A stretch of 46,858 bases of DNA from an uncultured bacterium (GCA_903921675.1 CAIXQW010000161.1:1-46858), one strand, 5' to 3'; counted from the first letter of the stretch, positions 33,822-43,411 are shown. Notes: generated by a model from the sequence alone, not told the origin. A program made the numbers and translations.

Positions 33822-35009
33822 TTAGCCTATCACTTCCTTCACACTCTCCCCAATCACATCTGCCATTGCTACAATTTGCTCTTCAGTAATTATTAAAGGC
33901 GGACTAATGCGCAACGCATTACTAGCAAATAAAAACCAATCTATAAAAACGCCTTTGGCAATGCAAGCATCAACAATTTTTTTTGTGATTTCGTAATCAG
34001 TAAAAAACAATGCCATCCACAATCCTTTACTACGAATACATTTTATGCCTTTATCTGTCAACAATTTTTCTAATAATGCTCCTTTGATTTCTACTTCTGC
34101 AATGATATTTTTTTTCAATAACTCTTGCATAGCAGCCAAACCAGCAGCGCAACTAACTGGGTGTCCACCAAAGGTAGAAAGGTGCCCCAATACAGGATGA
34201 TGCGTAAGCGAATCCATCAATTGTTTATTGGCAATAAAAGCACCCAAAGGCATGCCTCCGCCAATTGCTTTGGCCAGCAATAAAATATCTGGCACTATGC
34301 CATATTGCTCAAAAGCCCAAAGTGTGCCTATACGACCAAATCCACATTGCGCCTCATCCAAAATCAATAAAGTACCTGTAGATTTACATTTTTGATCAAT
34401 GGCTTGCAACCATTCTTTGCGCGCTGCATACACACCACTTTCTGCTTGCACAGGTTCTACAATTACACAAGCTACTGTTTCATCAATGCCATCCAGCACC
34501 ACATCTTCATTATAATTGTAGTGAAAAATATTGGGCAATAATGGTCTGAATGCATTGCGCCAATACTCATCGCCTATCAAACTTAATGCGCCTTGTGTAC
34601 TTCCATGGTAACTATTATTAAAAGCAATTATTTTTGTTCTATTTGTTACTCGCTTAGCTAATTTCATGGCGCCTTCTGTAGCTTCAGCACCACTATTTGT
34701 AAAAAAAACTGCATTCAATGATGCTGGTAAATAATCTGTCAATAGTTTAGCAAATTGCACTTGTGGGCTTTGCACCATTTCGCCATACACCATAGTATGC
34801 ATATAGGCATCTATTTGGTTTTTGGTAGCAGCTAAAACATGCGCATTACCATGCCCAATATTTGCTACACTTATTCCACCAATTGCATCTATATATTTTT
34901 TACCATCGGCATCATATAAATAAATGCCTTCTGCACTTGCAATTTCAAAGCATAATGGTGCATCGGAAGTTTGCCCACAATGTTGTAAAAATAATTGTCT
35001 GTTTGTCAT
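33822..35009 (-). CDS. Class III PLP-dependent aminotransferase (acetylornithine/ornithine aminotransferase-like)
   Basis: A 395-residue enzyme of fold type I. Family landmarks are FFTNSGAEATEGAMKLAKR, NSYHGST, the PLP-contact Asp in LLILDEAQCGFGRIG and the Schiff-base lysine in LLAKAIGGGMPLGAF. Members transaminate omega-amino groups (acetylornithine, ornithine, GABA and others). The exact substrate is not decided by sequence, and no arginine genes are adjacent. Full length, with all key motifs intact. Confidence 0.87.
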   Translation of the reverse strand: MTNRQLFLQHCGQTSDAPLCFEIASAEGIYLYDADGKKYIDAIGGISVANIGHGNAHVLAATKNQIDAYMHTMVYGEMVQSPQVQFAKLLTDYLPASLNAVFFTNSGAEATEGAMKLAKRVTNRTKIIAFNNSYHGSTQGALSLIGDEYWRNAFRPLLPNIFHYNYNEDVVLDGIDETVACVIVEPVQAESGVYAARKEWLQAIDQKCKSTGTLLILDEAQCGFGRIGTLWAFEQYGIVPDILLLAKAIGGGMPLGAFIANKQLMDSLTHHPVLGHLSTFGGHPVSCAAGLAAMQELLKKNIIAEVEIKGALLEKLLTDKGIKCIRSKGLWMALFFTDYEITKKIVDACIAKGVFIDWFLFASNALRISPPLIITEEQIVAMADVIGESVKEVIG

Positions 35010-35144
35010 TGCTAAATATTATTGTAAAAGTCTTGTATTTTTTTGAATAATAGGATATTGAGTTTTGCTAATACTTTATATGTTTATTAATCATTAATAA
35101 AATACAAGCGCAAACATTGCTACATATTATTTTACGAATGAAAG

Positions 35145-35747
35145 TTAATGCATTCTATCCCCTCTAGGTTGCATGTTTTTTAAAATTTCTGCTTCTGTAG
35201 CTAACCAAAATTGCCAACGAGATTCAACTTTATCATGCTCTACATATTCTTTGGCAAGGTCTATAAAAGTGCGATAATGCCCCGCTTCGCTTTCCATAAA
35301 TCGGTAATAAAATTTCTGCAATCTTTCTTCTTGCAAGCCAAGCGTAAGCAATCTAAATCTTTCGCAGCTGCGCGCCTCTACCATTGCAAATATTAATAGT
35401 TTATCTAGCAATGCATCTTTCCAATCACCACCTTTGTGCATATGGGCGCGTAATGCATTTACATACTCGTCCCGGCGCTGTGGGCCCAATTGAAATCCTT
35501 GTTTTTTAATTTCATTAAGCACCAATCTAAAGTGCCCCCACTCTTCTGTTACAATTGGCGAAAGCTCGTCTACTAATTTAGTTAAATGAGAATATTGTTG
35601 AATTAAACTAATAAAACTAATTGCAGCTTTTTGTTCACAGAAAGCATGGTCTGTAAGAATTTCTTCTAAACTAATTTCTGCAAGATTTACCCAACGTGGG
35701 TCTGTAGGCAATTGCAATCCTAAAATATTATTGTGTTGGTCAGACAT
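35145..35747 (-). CDS. miaE: tRNA-(ms2io6A)-hydroxylase-like di-iron protein
   Basis: A 200-residue four-helix di-iron protein. It has two ExxH motifs, EEWGH (Glu69, His72) and SEAGH (Glu154, His157), plus Glu residues in the paired helices (FCEQKAA and MVEARSCERF). This arrangement matches MiaE, which hydroxylates the isopentenyl side chain of the modified adenosine 37 of tRNA. It is divergent from the M1 peptidase gene, with about 100 bases between the two ATGs. An in-frame extension of the M1 gene into miaE is not used. Confidence 0.85.
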   Translation of the reverse strand: MSDQHNNILGLQLPTDPRWVNLAEISLEEILTDHAFCEQKAAISFISLIQQYSHLTKLVDELSPIVTEEWGHFRLVLNEIKKQGFQLGPQRRDEYVNALRAHMHKGGDWKDALLDKLLIFAMVEARSCERFRLLTLGLQEERLQKFYYRFMESEAGHYRTFIDLAKEYVEHDKVESRWQFWLATEAEILKNMQPRGDRMH

Positions 35748-35844
35748 GATCTGCGAAGTTAAAAAGAAAAGGAAAGTAGAAATTGTGATTTCTGTAGCAA
35801 AATATCACAACACTCATTTCAAAAATTACCATTATTTTTACGGA

Positions 35845-38800
35845 ATGAGAGTATTATCTATTCTAGTAATTGTGCTATTTGGCTTGCAAGCATTTGCCCA
35901 AAACACTTATAAAAATAGCCCAAGATATTGGAAAAACAGAAAGCCAAATGCTGCCTATTGGCAGCAAGATGTGCATTATACCATTAATGCTACTATCGAT
36001 GAAACAAAAAATTTGATAGACGCAACAGAAAAATTGGAATACACCAACAATAGCCCCGATATATTGCCATTTGTTTATTTTCATTTGTATCAGAATGCAT
36101 TTGTAAAAGATTCTTATTTAGATGAGCTGTACCACGTAAATAAAGCAGAAACTTGGTATGGAAAAAATTTAGCACAAGGCCTTGGCACAGTCTTGCAAGA
36201 AATAACAATAGATGGAACTGCATGTAAAACAGAATTGGATAATACTGTTTTAAAAGTATATTTACCAAAACCTTTAGAACCAAATAGCTCTATTACATTT
36301 GATTTAAAATTTAAAACCTATTGGGATAATGGCGCAATCCGACGCAGAATGCAATTTTTTAGAAGTGGCGATTTTATGCATTATAATGGTGTACATTGGT
36401 ATCCGCGCATTAGTGTGTATGATAAAAAGAAAGGTTGGGATACAGATCAACATTTGAATAAAGAATTATATGGCGATTTTGGCACCTTTGATGTAAGCCT
36501 AAATTTTGCAAGTAATTATTTTGTAGAAGCTACAGGTATGCTACAAAATAAAAATGAAGTGTTGCCGCAAGAACTTTGGGAACAAGTCCAAATCAAAAAT
36601 TTTAAAAACAAACCTTATGGCGAAGCTGCTAGCACAATTATTGCCTACAATGCAAAGGAAAGAAAAACATGGAAATACCATGCAGACTTTGTGCATGATT
36701 TTGCATTTACTGCCGACCCTAGTTACCGCTACGAAGAGCAAGAAGTATACGGTGTAAAATGTGTAGCTATTGCTATGGAAAGCCATGCTGGCAAATGGCA
36801 AACAGCTGCTACTTACGTAGCAAAAATTATTAAAACATTAAGTGATGAATTTGGCATGTATGAATACCCTAAAATGGTAGCTGCTGATGCGAATGATGGT
36901 ATGGAATATCCAATGATAACAATGGATGGTGGTGCAGAGCCAGATTTTCATAGTTTGTTTGTGCACGAAATTGCACACAATTGGTTCTATGGCATGATAG
37001 GGAATAACGAAACTTACCGCGCTGCATTAGATGAAGGCTTTACACAATTTGCTACTGCAGAGGGATTGCAAAAAATAGATGGCGATACAGCTATTGCCAC
37101 TCCTGACAAGCGGGCATATATTCGCAAGCACAGAAAAAATACATTAGTGTATGATAGAACCTATTTAAACAGATATACTATTGATGCAATGCGCGGCGAC
37201 GACAAAGCACTGAATACACACAGTAATGATTTTAATAGTGGCTTAGCACACGAAAATGGTTATAATAGTGTATATCAAAAAACAGCAAGTATGCTTTTAA
37301 ATTTGCAATACACAATAGGCGATACACTGTTTGATAAAGCCATGAAGCACTATGTAGAAAAATGGAAATTTGCACATCCTTATTTTGAAGATTTTAGAGA
37401 AGCCATTATAGAATATACGCATGTAGACTTAAATTGGTTTTTTGATCAATGGCTAGAAACTACAAAAACAATTGATTATAAAGTAGACAATTATTGGAGA
37501 ATTAAAAAAGCTACTAACGAATATGGTATACGGCTACAACGTAAAGGTGATATGCAAATGCCAATAGATGTAACTATTACAGCCAAAGATGGTAAACAAT
37601 ATAATTATCATATACCCAATACAAATTGGTTTGTAAAAAACACAAGTGCTACTGTGCTTCCTAAATGGTATGGCTGGGATTTACTAAACCCAACTTATAC
37701 GTTTACCGATACTGTACCAAGTGGTATTAAAAATGTGCAAATAGACGCTAGCTACAGAATGGCTGACGAAAATATGAGTGATAATTTTTTAAATAAAGGA
37801 TTTTTAGAGAATCAACGAAATACAGATGAAAATCTTGATTTTGGTTTAAGAAATACGCTAAATAGAAGAAAATATGTAAACTATTACAGACCAGATATTT
37901 GGTGGAATCCTATAGATGGCATTAAATTGGGTATACATACAGAAGGTAGTTATATGAATTTTTTACATAAAATATCTGCAGATTTCTGGATAAATACTAG
38001 ATTACTTTCAGAAAATAATAAATTAAAATCAAGCTATGTAAGCAATCCAAATTTATTTGATTACAACATCACTTACGAAACGCCACTCAAAAAAATAAAC
38101 AGAAAATTATTTATTGGTGCGCAACTAAAATCTTTAGATGGCTTAATGAAAAACCAAATATATTTTAATTGGAATATTAAGCCAAACCAAACTATACACA
38201 TAGATGCTACTAATCTGCAACGCTATTATGGACCTACCTATCAGAACTATGCAACAGAATGGAGTAGCTTTGTAAATGCTAATGTAGATAGTTTATATAC
38301 TTCTCTACCCCAAAGCAGTAATAATTACATTCAAATGAGTTATACAAATAATTTTAAAACTTTAAAAACAAATGGAAAATATATAATTACTGGAAGGACA
38401 AGTGTACCTTCTATTGTTTCTGATTTCAACCATTTCAACTATACTTATTTACAACTAGAGGGAATCATTAATAAGACTTGGAAAAAATTAGACATTCGTA
38501 CTAGATATTTTGCAAGATTTGGCTGGGGTAATAATATACCTACAGAAAGTGCAGTGTATTTGGCAGGAGGCAACCCTGAAGAAATGTCTGACAATAAATA
38601 TACTAGAACAGCTTTTTACAATAATGCTAATTACAACCAAATTCAAACTAATAGCTTTAGTAATTTACATTACGGTGGAGGAATGAACTTAAGAGGTTAC
38701 ACTGGCTATTATGCAGTTGAAGATTTTGGTGGCAATCAATACATGAATTACAAAGGCCGCAGTGGTACTAGTTTGAATATAGAAGCAGACTTTGATCGGT

Positions 38801-39129
38801 ATATAAAATTTGCACCAAAAGCAACGCGCAATTGGTTGAAAATGGATGCCTATATTTTTGGAGATATCGGAAGAATTAGCAATGGCACAATAAATTTATT
38901 GGATATTTATTCTTTAAATCCGAATGTAGAAAATAATTGGAGCTCTGCTAGAATAGATGCTGGATTGGGTACAATTATCACCATTAAACAATGGGGTAAA
39001 TTTGAAAAAGCGAATCCGCTAAGCCTGCGCATAGATTGGCCATTATTTGTAAACACATTACCTAATGCTTATGCCTACGATTATTTAAGCGCAAGAAGAT
39101 GGGTGATAGGCGTTGGTAGAAGTTTTTAA
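35845..39129 (+). CDS. M1 family zinc aminopeptidase with C-terminal outer-membrane barrel-like region
   Basis: A 1094-residue protein. Residues 1-18 are a signal peptide (ending LQAFAQ). About 40-560 form an M1 peptidase domain with HEIAHNW (His374, Glu375, His378) and the third ligand Glu397 in LDEGFTQF, spaced HExxH-18-E as in the family. The usual GxMEN motif is GMEYPMITMDGG. About 700-1094 are beta-rich with alternating aromatic strands, contain GGGMNLRGYTGY, and end in RWVIGVGRSF. A terminal Phe and an internal RGY suggest an Omp85-type barrel, which would anchor the peptidase at the outer membrane; this is inference. ATG 35845 is chosen because it starts the signal peptide. The GNAT gene follows after six bases. 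Confidence 0.83.
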   Translation: MRVLSILVIVLFGLQAFAQNTYKNSPRYWKNRKPNAAYWQQDVHYTINATIDETKNLIDATEKLEYTNNSPDILPFVYFHLYQNAFVKDSYLDELYHVNKAETWYGKNLAQGLGTVLQEITIDGTACKTELDNTVLKVYLPKPLEPNSSITFDLKFKTYWDNGAIRRRMQFFRSGDFMHYNGVHWYPRISVYDKKKGWDTDQHLNKELYGDFGTFDVSLNFASNYFVEATGMLQNKNEVLPQELWEQVQIKNFKNKPYGEAASTIIAYNAKERKTWKYHADFVHDFAFTADPSYRYEEQEVYGVKCVAIAMESHAGKWQTAATYVAKIIKTLSDEFGMYEYPKMVAADANDGMEYPMITMDGGAEPDFHSLFVHEIAHNWFYGMIGNNETYRAALDEGFTQFATAEGLQKIDGDTAIATPDKRAYIRKHRKNTLVYDRTYLNRYTIDAMRGDDKALNTHSNDFNSGLAHENGYNSVYQKTASMLLNLQYTIGDTLFDKAMKHYVEKWKFAHPYFEDFREAIIEYTHVDLNWFFDQWLETTKTIDYKVDNYWRIKKATNEYGIRLQRKGDMQMPIDVTITAKDGKQYNYHIPNTNWFVKNTSATVLPKWYGWDLLNPTYTFTDTVPSGIKNVQIDASYRMADENMSDNFLNKGFLENQRNTDENLDFGLRNTLNRRKYVNYYRPDIWWNPIDGIKLGIHTEGSYMNFLHKISADFWINTRLLSENNKLKSSYVSNPNLFDYNITYETPLKKINRKLFIGAQLKSLDGLMKNQIYFNWNIKPNQTIHIDATNLQRYYGPTYQNYATEWSSFVNANVDSLYTSLPQSSNNYIQMSYTNNFKTLKTNGKYIITGRTSVPSIVSDFNHFNYTYLQLEGIINKTWKKLDIRTRYFARFGWGNNIPTESAVYLAGGNPEEMSDNKYTRTAFYNNANYNQIQTNSFSNLHYGGGMNLRGYTGYYAVEDFGGNQYMNYKGRSGTSLNIEADFDRYIKFAPKATRNWLKMDAYIFGDIGRISNGTINLLDIYSLNPNVENNWSSARIDAGLGTIITIKQWGKFEKANPLSLRIDWPLFVNTLPNAYAYDYLSARRWVIGVGRSF

Positions 39130-39135
39130 AAATTA

Positions 39136-39585
39136 ATGATGACAACAATAAGACCTGCTCAAATACAAGATTGCCAAGCTATGCTAGCTTTGGTAAAAGA
39201 ATTAGCGGTGTATGAAAAAGCACCTGATGAAGTAACCATTTCTTTGGAGCATTTTATGGAAAGTGGGTTTGGTAAAAACCCTGTGTATTGGGCATTTGTA
39301 GCAGAAGAAAACAATATCATTATTGGCTTTGCTCTTTGCTATAAAAGGTTTAGTACTTGGAAAGGTCAACGATGTTACTTAGAAGATATTATAGTAACAG
39401 AAGAGCATCGCGGTAAAGGAGTAGGCAAACTACTAATGGACAAAGTACTACAAGATGCCGAAGAAAAAAACTTCCATGGTGTAAGCTGGCAAGTATTAGA
39501 TTGGAACACCCCTGCAATAGAATTTTATAAAAAATACAAAACTAATTTTGATGCAGAATGGGTGAATTGTATGGTAACTTTTTGA
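39136..39585 (+). CDS. GNAT family N-acetyltransferase (diamine acetyltransferase-like)
   Basis: A 149-residue cytoplasmic enzyme that transfers an acetyl group from acetyl-CoA. The acetyl-CoA loop is EEHRGKGVGKLLM, preceded by the strand CYLEDIIV and followed by SWQVLDWNTPAIEFYKKY. The sequence pattern is close to the spermidine/diamine acetyltransferase group, but the substrate is inferred. It is six bases downstream of the M1 peptidase stop and probably shares its transcript. The start may be ATG 39136 or the adjacent ATG 39139. Confidence 0.87.
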   Translation: MMTTIRPAQIQDCQAMLALVKELAVYEKAPDEVTISLEHFMESGFGKNPVYWAFVAEENNIIIGFALCYKRFSTWKGQRCYLEDIIVTEEHRGKGVGKLLMDKVLQDAEEKNFHGVSWQVLDWNTPAIEFYKKYKTNFDAEWVNCMVTF

Positions 39586-39600
39586 TAGAATCTGCACGCT

Positions 39601-40596
39601 TTACTTCAACCAATCTTGTGCATTTTTCCAAAGCAATTTTTCTTGCAATGCTTTGTCATTAATGTGTTCTTCAATTAATTTACCAGGAGGGTTTAATTCG
39701 CCAAGTGGAAATGGATAATCGCTGCCACAACAAATCTTATTTTCGCCAATTACATCTAAGCAATAGTCTAAAGTTTTAGCATCATGCACCAAACTGTCTA
39801 TCCAAAATTTTCCTAAATACTCACGCGGATTTATAGCATTATCTATAGCGCATAAATCTGGTCGCACATTAAAGCCATGCTCTATTCTGCCTATTGTAAA
39901 AGGAAAGCTTCCACCACCATGTGCAAATGCAAATTTCAATTTTGGATAACGCTCCATCACCCCGCTAAATATCAAACTGCTAATTGCTCTTGCTGTTTCT
40001 GCCGGCATACCTACCAACCAAGGCAACCAATATTTGGTCATATCATTTTCTCCCATCATATCCCACGGATGCACAAAAATGCTACAGTTTAATTCCTCTG
40101 CAGCTTGCCAAAATGCATCAAATTTTTTATCGCCTAAATTAGCTTGATTAATATTGCTACCAATTTCTATACCAGGCATTTTTAATTCTTTTACACAGCG
40201 CTCCATTTCGGCAATTGCCATATCTACATCTTGCAAAGGCACTGTACCAATACTGATAAACCTACTAGGATGCTCAGCTGCACAACTTGCTAAATGATCA
40301 TTAAAAAACCGACTGGATTCTAAACCATGTGCAGGCTTTGCCCAATAATTGAATAATACAGGAATAGTACTTAATACTTGTACACCCACAGCAGTAACAT
40401 CCATTTCTTTAATACGCGCTTCATTGCTCCAACAGTTTTCTTCTATCTCTCTAAAAAATTTATCTCCCTTCATCATTTTGGCACAGCATGGTTTGTGATG
40501 CTGTAATGTGATAAAATCTCCGTAGCCAAATTTATCGAACCAATTTGGAATTTTTTCTGGAAGTATATGTGTGTGGATGTCTATTTTTTGATGCAT
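39601..40596 (-). CDS. 2-amino-3-carboxymuconate-6-semialdehyde decarboxylase (ACMSD)
   Basis: A 331-residue amidohydrolase-fold decarboxylase of the kynurenine pathway. It removes CO2 from ACMS, diverting tryptophan catabolism away from quinolinate and NAD. Zinc ligands are in DIHTHILPE (His8, His10), VHPWDMMG and FAHGGGSFPF, with the catalytic Asp in CGSDYPFPLGE. ENCW, YWAKP and KYWLPWLVGMPAET are shared with animal ACMSD as I recall it. No other kynurenine genes are in the window, so the pathway must be encoded elsewhere or the enzyme has another role. Convergent with the GNAT gene. Confidence 0.9.
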   Translation of the reverse strand: MHQKIDIHTHILPEKIPNWFDKFGYGDFITLQHHKPCCAKMMKGDKFFREIEENCWSNEARIKEMDVTAVGVQVLSTIPVLFNYWAKPAHGLESSRFFNDHLASCAAEHPSRFISIGTVPLQDVDMAIAEMERCVKELKMPGIEIGSNINQANLGDKKFDAFWQAAEELNCSIFVHPWDMMGENDMTKYWLPWLVGMPAETARAISSLIFSGVMERYPKLKFAFAHGGGSFPFTIGRIEHGFNVRPDLCAIDNAINPREYLGKFWIDSLVHDAKTLDYCLDVIGENKICCGSDYPFPLGELNPPGKLIEEHINDKALQEKLLWKNAQDWLK

Positions 40597-40736
40597 GTAA
40601 AATATTAAAAAAGTAAAATTACGAGATTATTATTATTAAATTGAATTTATAGCTTTTGTAAAACTTCTGTCAGATACCATATCTCAGACAATAAAAACCA
40701 TACTATATAAGTTATTTTATCAAAACCAAAAACATC

Positions 40737-41258
40737 ATGACCGATATCCAAACATCCAACAGCGTGCCACGCAAAGGCAGAAGTAGTCGTCATTCTTTGC
40801 GCATAGATATGACGCCAATGGTAGACCTAGGGTTTTTATTAATTACTTTTTTTGTATTTACTACAAGTATGGTGGAGCAAAAAAGTGTAGTGATAAATTT
40901 CCCATCAGAAGAGCCACAGCAAAAAGGTAAAGATCTGCAAGCCGCTAGTATTATACATTTTGTAATTGGGAAAAATAATCAAATATTTACCTATCCCGAA
41001 AATCATTTAGAAGCTTGGAGGCAAATTACTGGTAGGCAAGATTTATTTCAAACCATTTATCAGCACAAATTAGGTGTAGATAATTTAATAGCAAATAGAA
41101 AATTGGCAAGCGTAGATAGTAGTATTATATTAATAGAACCTACAAAAGAAAGCGTTGTACAAAATATTACAAATGTAATTGATGTACTTACAGAATTGAA
41201 AGTTTACCAATATACATTAAACGATGTAAGTGCAGAAGCTTTACAAAAAGTAAAATAG
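40737..41258 (+). CDS. ExbD/TolR-family proton-channel protein
   Basis: A 173-residue protein with a short cytoplasmic N terminus, one membrane helix (about 30-48, LGFLLITFFVFTTSMV) preceded by MTPMVDL with the conserved proton-path Asp30, and a periplasmic domain. ExbD works with ExbB to energise TonB at the outer membrane. Here the gene stands alone, with ACMSD divergent on the left and a convergent gene on the right; ExbB and TonB must come from elsewhere. The periplasmic part is somewhat longer than in E. coli ExbD. Confidence 0.86.
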   Translation: MTDIQTSNSVPRKGRSSRHSLRIDMTPMVDLGFLLITFFVFTTSMVEQKSVVINFPSEEPQQKGKDLQAASIIHFVIGKNNQIFTYPENHLEAWRQITGRQDLFQTIYQHKLGVDNLIANRKLASVDSSIILIEPTKESVVQNITNVIDVLTELKVYQYTLNDVSAEALQKVK

Positions 41259-41263
41259 ATATA

Positions 41264-42160
41264 TTATTTTTTCGATGATATAAAAAATGAAATGGACAAT
41301 AAAATTAACGCGATATACGTAAAACATAATCGTATCCAAAATAAAGTATTGGTAGCCTGGTAACTTTGCGTAAAAGATGCATACCAAGGCATGGGATACA
41401 AGAGCATTTTTAGTTTAGTAAATTTACTTACATGGTCTTGATAATAAAAATGATAATCTACTGTTGGCAATAAACATTTTTTTTCATTGCATATTGTATT
41501 TTGCCATTGCATTAATTTAGTTGTATCTGCCACATATACAATTGCTGCGCCCGAAAAATTTTTATCCAGTACTGCTTGTTGAATTTGAATTGTATTTTTA
41601 AAATGCCCTACACTATCTTGTATCAATAATTTATTCGTATTCATATCTGTATAAGCCCATTCCTTATTTTCCGGAAAATATACTTCAGAAAACACATGAT
41701 TGCCTATAGTAATATCTGGAATATTTGCCACGCCAACCCTACGATATTTGATTTGATTAGCCGTAAAAAACAAATTCATAATTTGTGTATATGCACCACA
41801 GTCTGGCTTTATTTGATGATTCATACTATTTTGTAAATATTGTAATGCTATAGAATTTGGCATTGCAATATCAACAGGTTTTATTGCATGCTGAATGGTA
41901 TCAAAAATAAATTCTTCTATCGCTAATACCTTTTGGATAGTTGGCAAATTTGGTACCAAAGGCAATAGTTTTTTTGCTAAAGCTATTTCGCTGCTTTCAA
42001 ATTCATTCTTATAATTGAATACCTGCTGCATTGGATTATCATAAATTTCTCTAGGGCTAACAATAATTTGATAATACCTACTTTTGGGCAAAAAGACTAG
42101 CATTAAAATGCTTACAATAGCAATAAGCGCGCCTAAATATTTTAAAAATTTTTTTTGCAT
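41264..42160 (-). CDS. Membrane protein with periplasmic transglutaminase-like domain
   Basis: A 298-residue protein from ATG 42160. An N-terminal membrane helix (about 8-25) is followed by a transglutaminase-like domain. The likely triad is Cys in IKPDCGAYTQIM, His in IGNHVFSEVYF and Asp in WAYTDMNTN. A second membrane helix (about 275-293) ends the protein. This layout suggests an enzyme domain facing the periplasm and held by both ends; the reaction (cross-linking, hydrolysis or none) is unknown. The longer frame to 42220 is rejected because the -7 element TACATTTG lies within it. Confidence 0.75.
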   Translation of the reverse strand: MQKKFLKYLGALIAIVSILMLVFLPKSRYYQIIVSPREIYDNPMQQVFNYKNEFESSEIALAKKLLPLVPNLPTIQKVLAIEEFIFDTIQHAIKPVDIAMPNSIALQYLQNSMNHQIKPDCGAYTQIMNLFFTANQIKYRRVGVANIPDITIGNHVFSEVYFPENKEWAYTDMNTNKLLIQDSVGHFKNTIQIQQAVLDKNFSGAAIVYVADTTKLMQWQNTICNEKKCLLPTVDYHFYYQDHVSKFTKLKMLLYPMPWYASFTQSYQATNTLFWIRLCFTYIALILLSISFFISSKK

Positions 42161-42172
42161 TGATGGATTGTA

Positions 42173-42180
42173 CAAATGTA
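42173..42180 (-). promoter_or_regulatory. Candidate -7 element of the transglutaminase-like gene
   Basis: On the minus strand this reads TACATTTG, an exact TAnnTTTG match 12 bases before ATG 42160. It implies a very short leader and fixes the start choice. Confidence 0.5.
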
Positions 42181-42250
42181 CTGTTGTATTGGCATAAAAA
42201 AATCCTTGCCAATTGTACAAAGATTTTATAATTATTTAAAAGTTGCAGTA

Positions 42251-42529
42251 CTAATCTTTTTTATCACCAAACAAACCTTTTAGTTTATAGCGTGCATCTT
42301 CTGTTTTTCCATTATCACCGCCTGAAAAGTGTGCAACTTTGTCCATCATGCTAGCTTGTGTAACTTCAGGAGTTATATCTGCACCCATTGGAGATTTACC
42401 AGCTACCAAATTATCTATACTTGCACAAATGGTAGGTGGTAATACATTTTTTACATAACCTACTAAAATATGTAAAGCTTTTGTAGCTTGTTAGCAAGTT
42501 AGTACTACTTCAGACATTAATACTTGCAT
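42251..42529 (-). pseudogene. Small gene interrupted by an in-frame TAA
   Basis: Read on the minus strand from ATG 42529, the frame gives MQVLMSEVVLTC, then TAA (42491-42493), and continues in the same frame as QATKALHILVGYVKNVLPP to GLFGDKKD with a stop at 42251-42253. The part after the TAA is plainly protein-like. The pattern QATKAL-x3-VGYVK-x2-LPP resembles small helical Bacteroidota proteins whose N terminus is needed for the fold, but I cannot name the family with certainty. No ATG lies close after the TAA. Probably a recent pseudogene. The rest of the 42161-42556 gap is featureless. Confidence 0.65.
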
Positions 42530-42556
42530 TCTTTTTATTATTTAACTGTAAAAAAA

Positions 42557-43195
42557 TTATTTATTTACACTGTTTTTTAACTCCTCTAATTTTGCCTTAG
42601 CACTTTCTAATTCTCTTAATAACTTTGCTTGTTCTGCTTTATTATCCTCTATTTTGCGTTGCAATTTTTCTAAATCTTTTTGATAATATTTGCCATCAAC
42701 CACACTACTATTATATGCTTTATCACATTTTTTAGTTACACTTTCTTGATCCTCTATATCATGCCTCCATTGATTGGCACTAGCATATGCTACCATTGTA
42801 TTTAACCAATTTTCTACAGCGCTTATTGTAGCGCTGTCACTTTTTGCAGTCATAAAATTATCATAGCCTCTACTAACAGCTACATAGCAAATACTACTTT
42901 CTTTTTTACCATCTGTTTTCATATAGATATCCATTTTTTCGGTACCAAATTCTGGAAGGTTTACACCACGATATACTCTAAAACCTTTGCTTTTACCTGG
43001 ACTAGGTACTTTAGCAGATTCCATTCTTCCTTTAATGGTTTCGTCTAATAAATCTTGGCTAAAATTATAAGTAGCCATTACACATGGTTGGCTTACTTTC
43101 ATAATATTAATTGTGCTTTCTGTAGCATTTTGAGCAGAAGTAGCAAAACCAATTATTACAAATAATAAACTTAAAATTAGAGATGTTTTTTTCAT
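42557..43195 (-). CDS. Secreted hypothetical protein with C-terminal coiled coil
   Basis: A 212-residue protein with a signal peptide (1-21, ending TSAQ). A globular part of about 130 residues (with FRVYRGVNLPEFGTEKMDIY) is followed by about 45 residues of charged heptad-like sequence (KDLEKLQRKIEDNKAEQAKL, then LRELESAKAKLEELK), a coiled coil. No family recognised; possibly a periplasmic oligomeric protein. ATG 43195 is chosen for the signal peptide; the frame is open further upstream but that part is not protein-like and contains the promoter. Confidence 0.7.
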   Translation of the reverse strand: MKKTSLILSLLFVIIGFATSAQNATESTINIMKVSQPCVMATYNFSQDLLDETIKGRMESAKVPSPGKSKGFRVYRGVNLPEFGTEKMDIYMKTDGKKESSICYVAVSRGYDNFMTAKSDSATISAVENWLNTMVAYASANQWRHDIEDQESVTKKCDKAYNSSVVDGKYYQKDLEKLQRKIEDNKAEQAKLLRELESAKAKLEELKNSVNK

Positions 43196-43213
43196 ATATT
43201 TATATTTATCCAT

Positions 43214-43221
43214 CAAAGATA
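43214..43221 (-). promoter_or_regulatory. Candidate -7 element of the coiled-coil protein gene
   Basis: On the minus strand this reads TATCTTTG, an exact TAnnTTTG match 18 bases before ATG 43195. Confidence 0.45.
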
Positions 43222-43411
43222 ACAATAAACTTTTTTGATAATACGTTTCTTTTCTAATAGTAACGGTACAAGCTACAGCTAGCCTATCCAATAATTTAGA
43301 ATTTCTACAAAAGTCATTTCTCAATACATAACCAATTTATGTTTTTAAAAAGTAACTTAGTATCAGATAAACTTAAATACAATTTTACTAATGGATTCTT
43401 ATAAAAAAAAT

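Noticed and set aside
35731-35844. 38-codon N-terminal extension of the M1 peptidase overlapping miaE
   Set aside because: A clean signal peptide begins at ATG 35845, and the extension runs into the start of miaE on the other strand.
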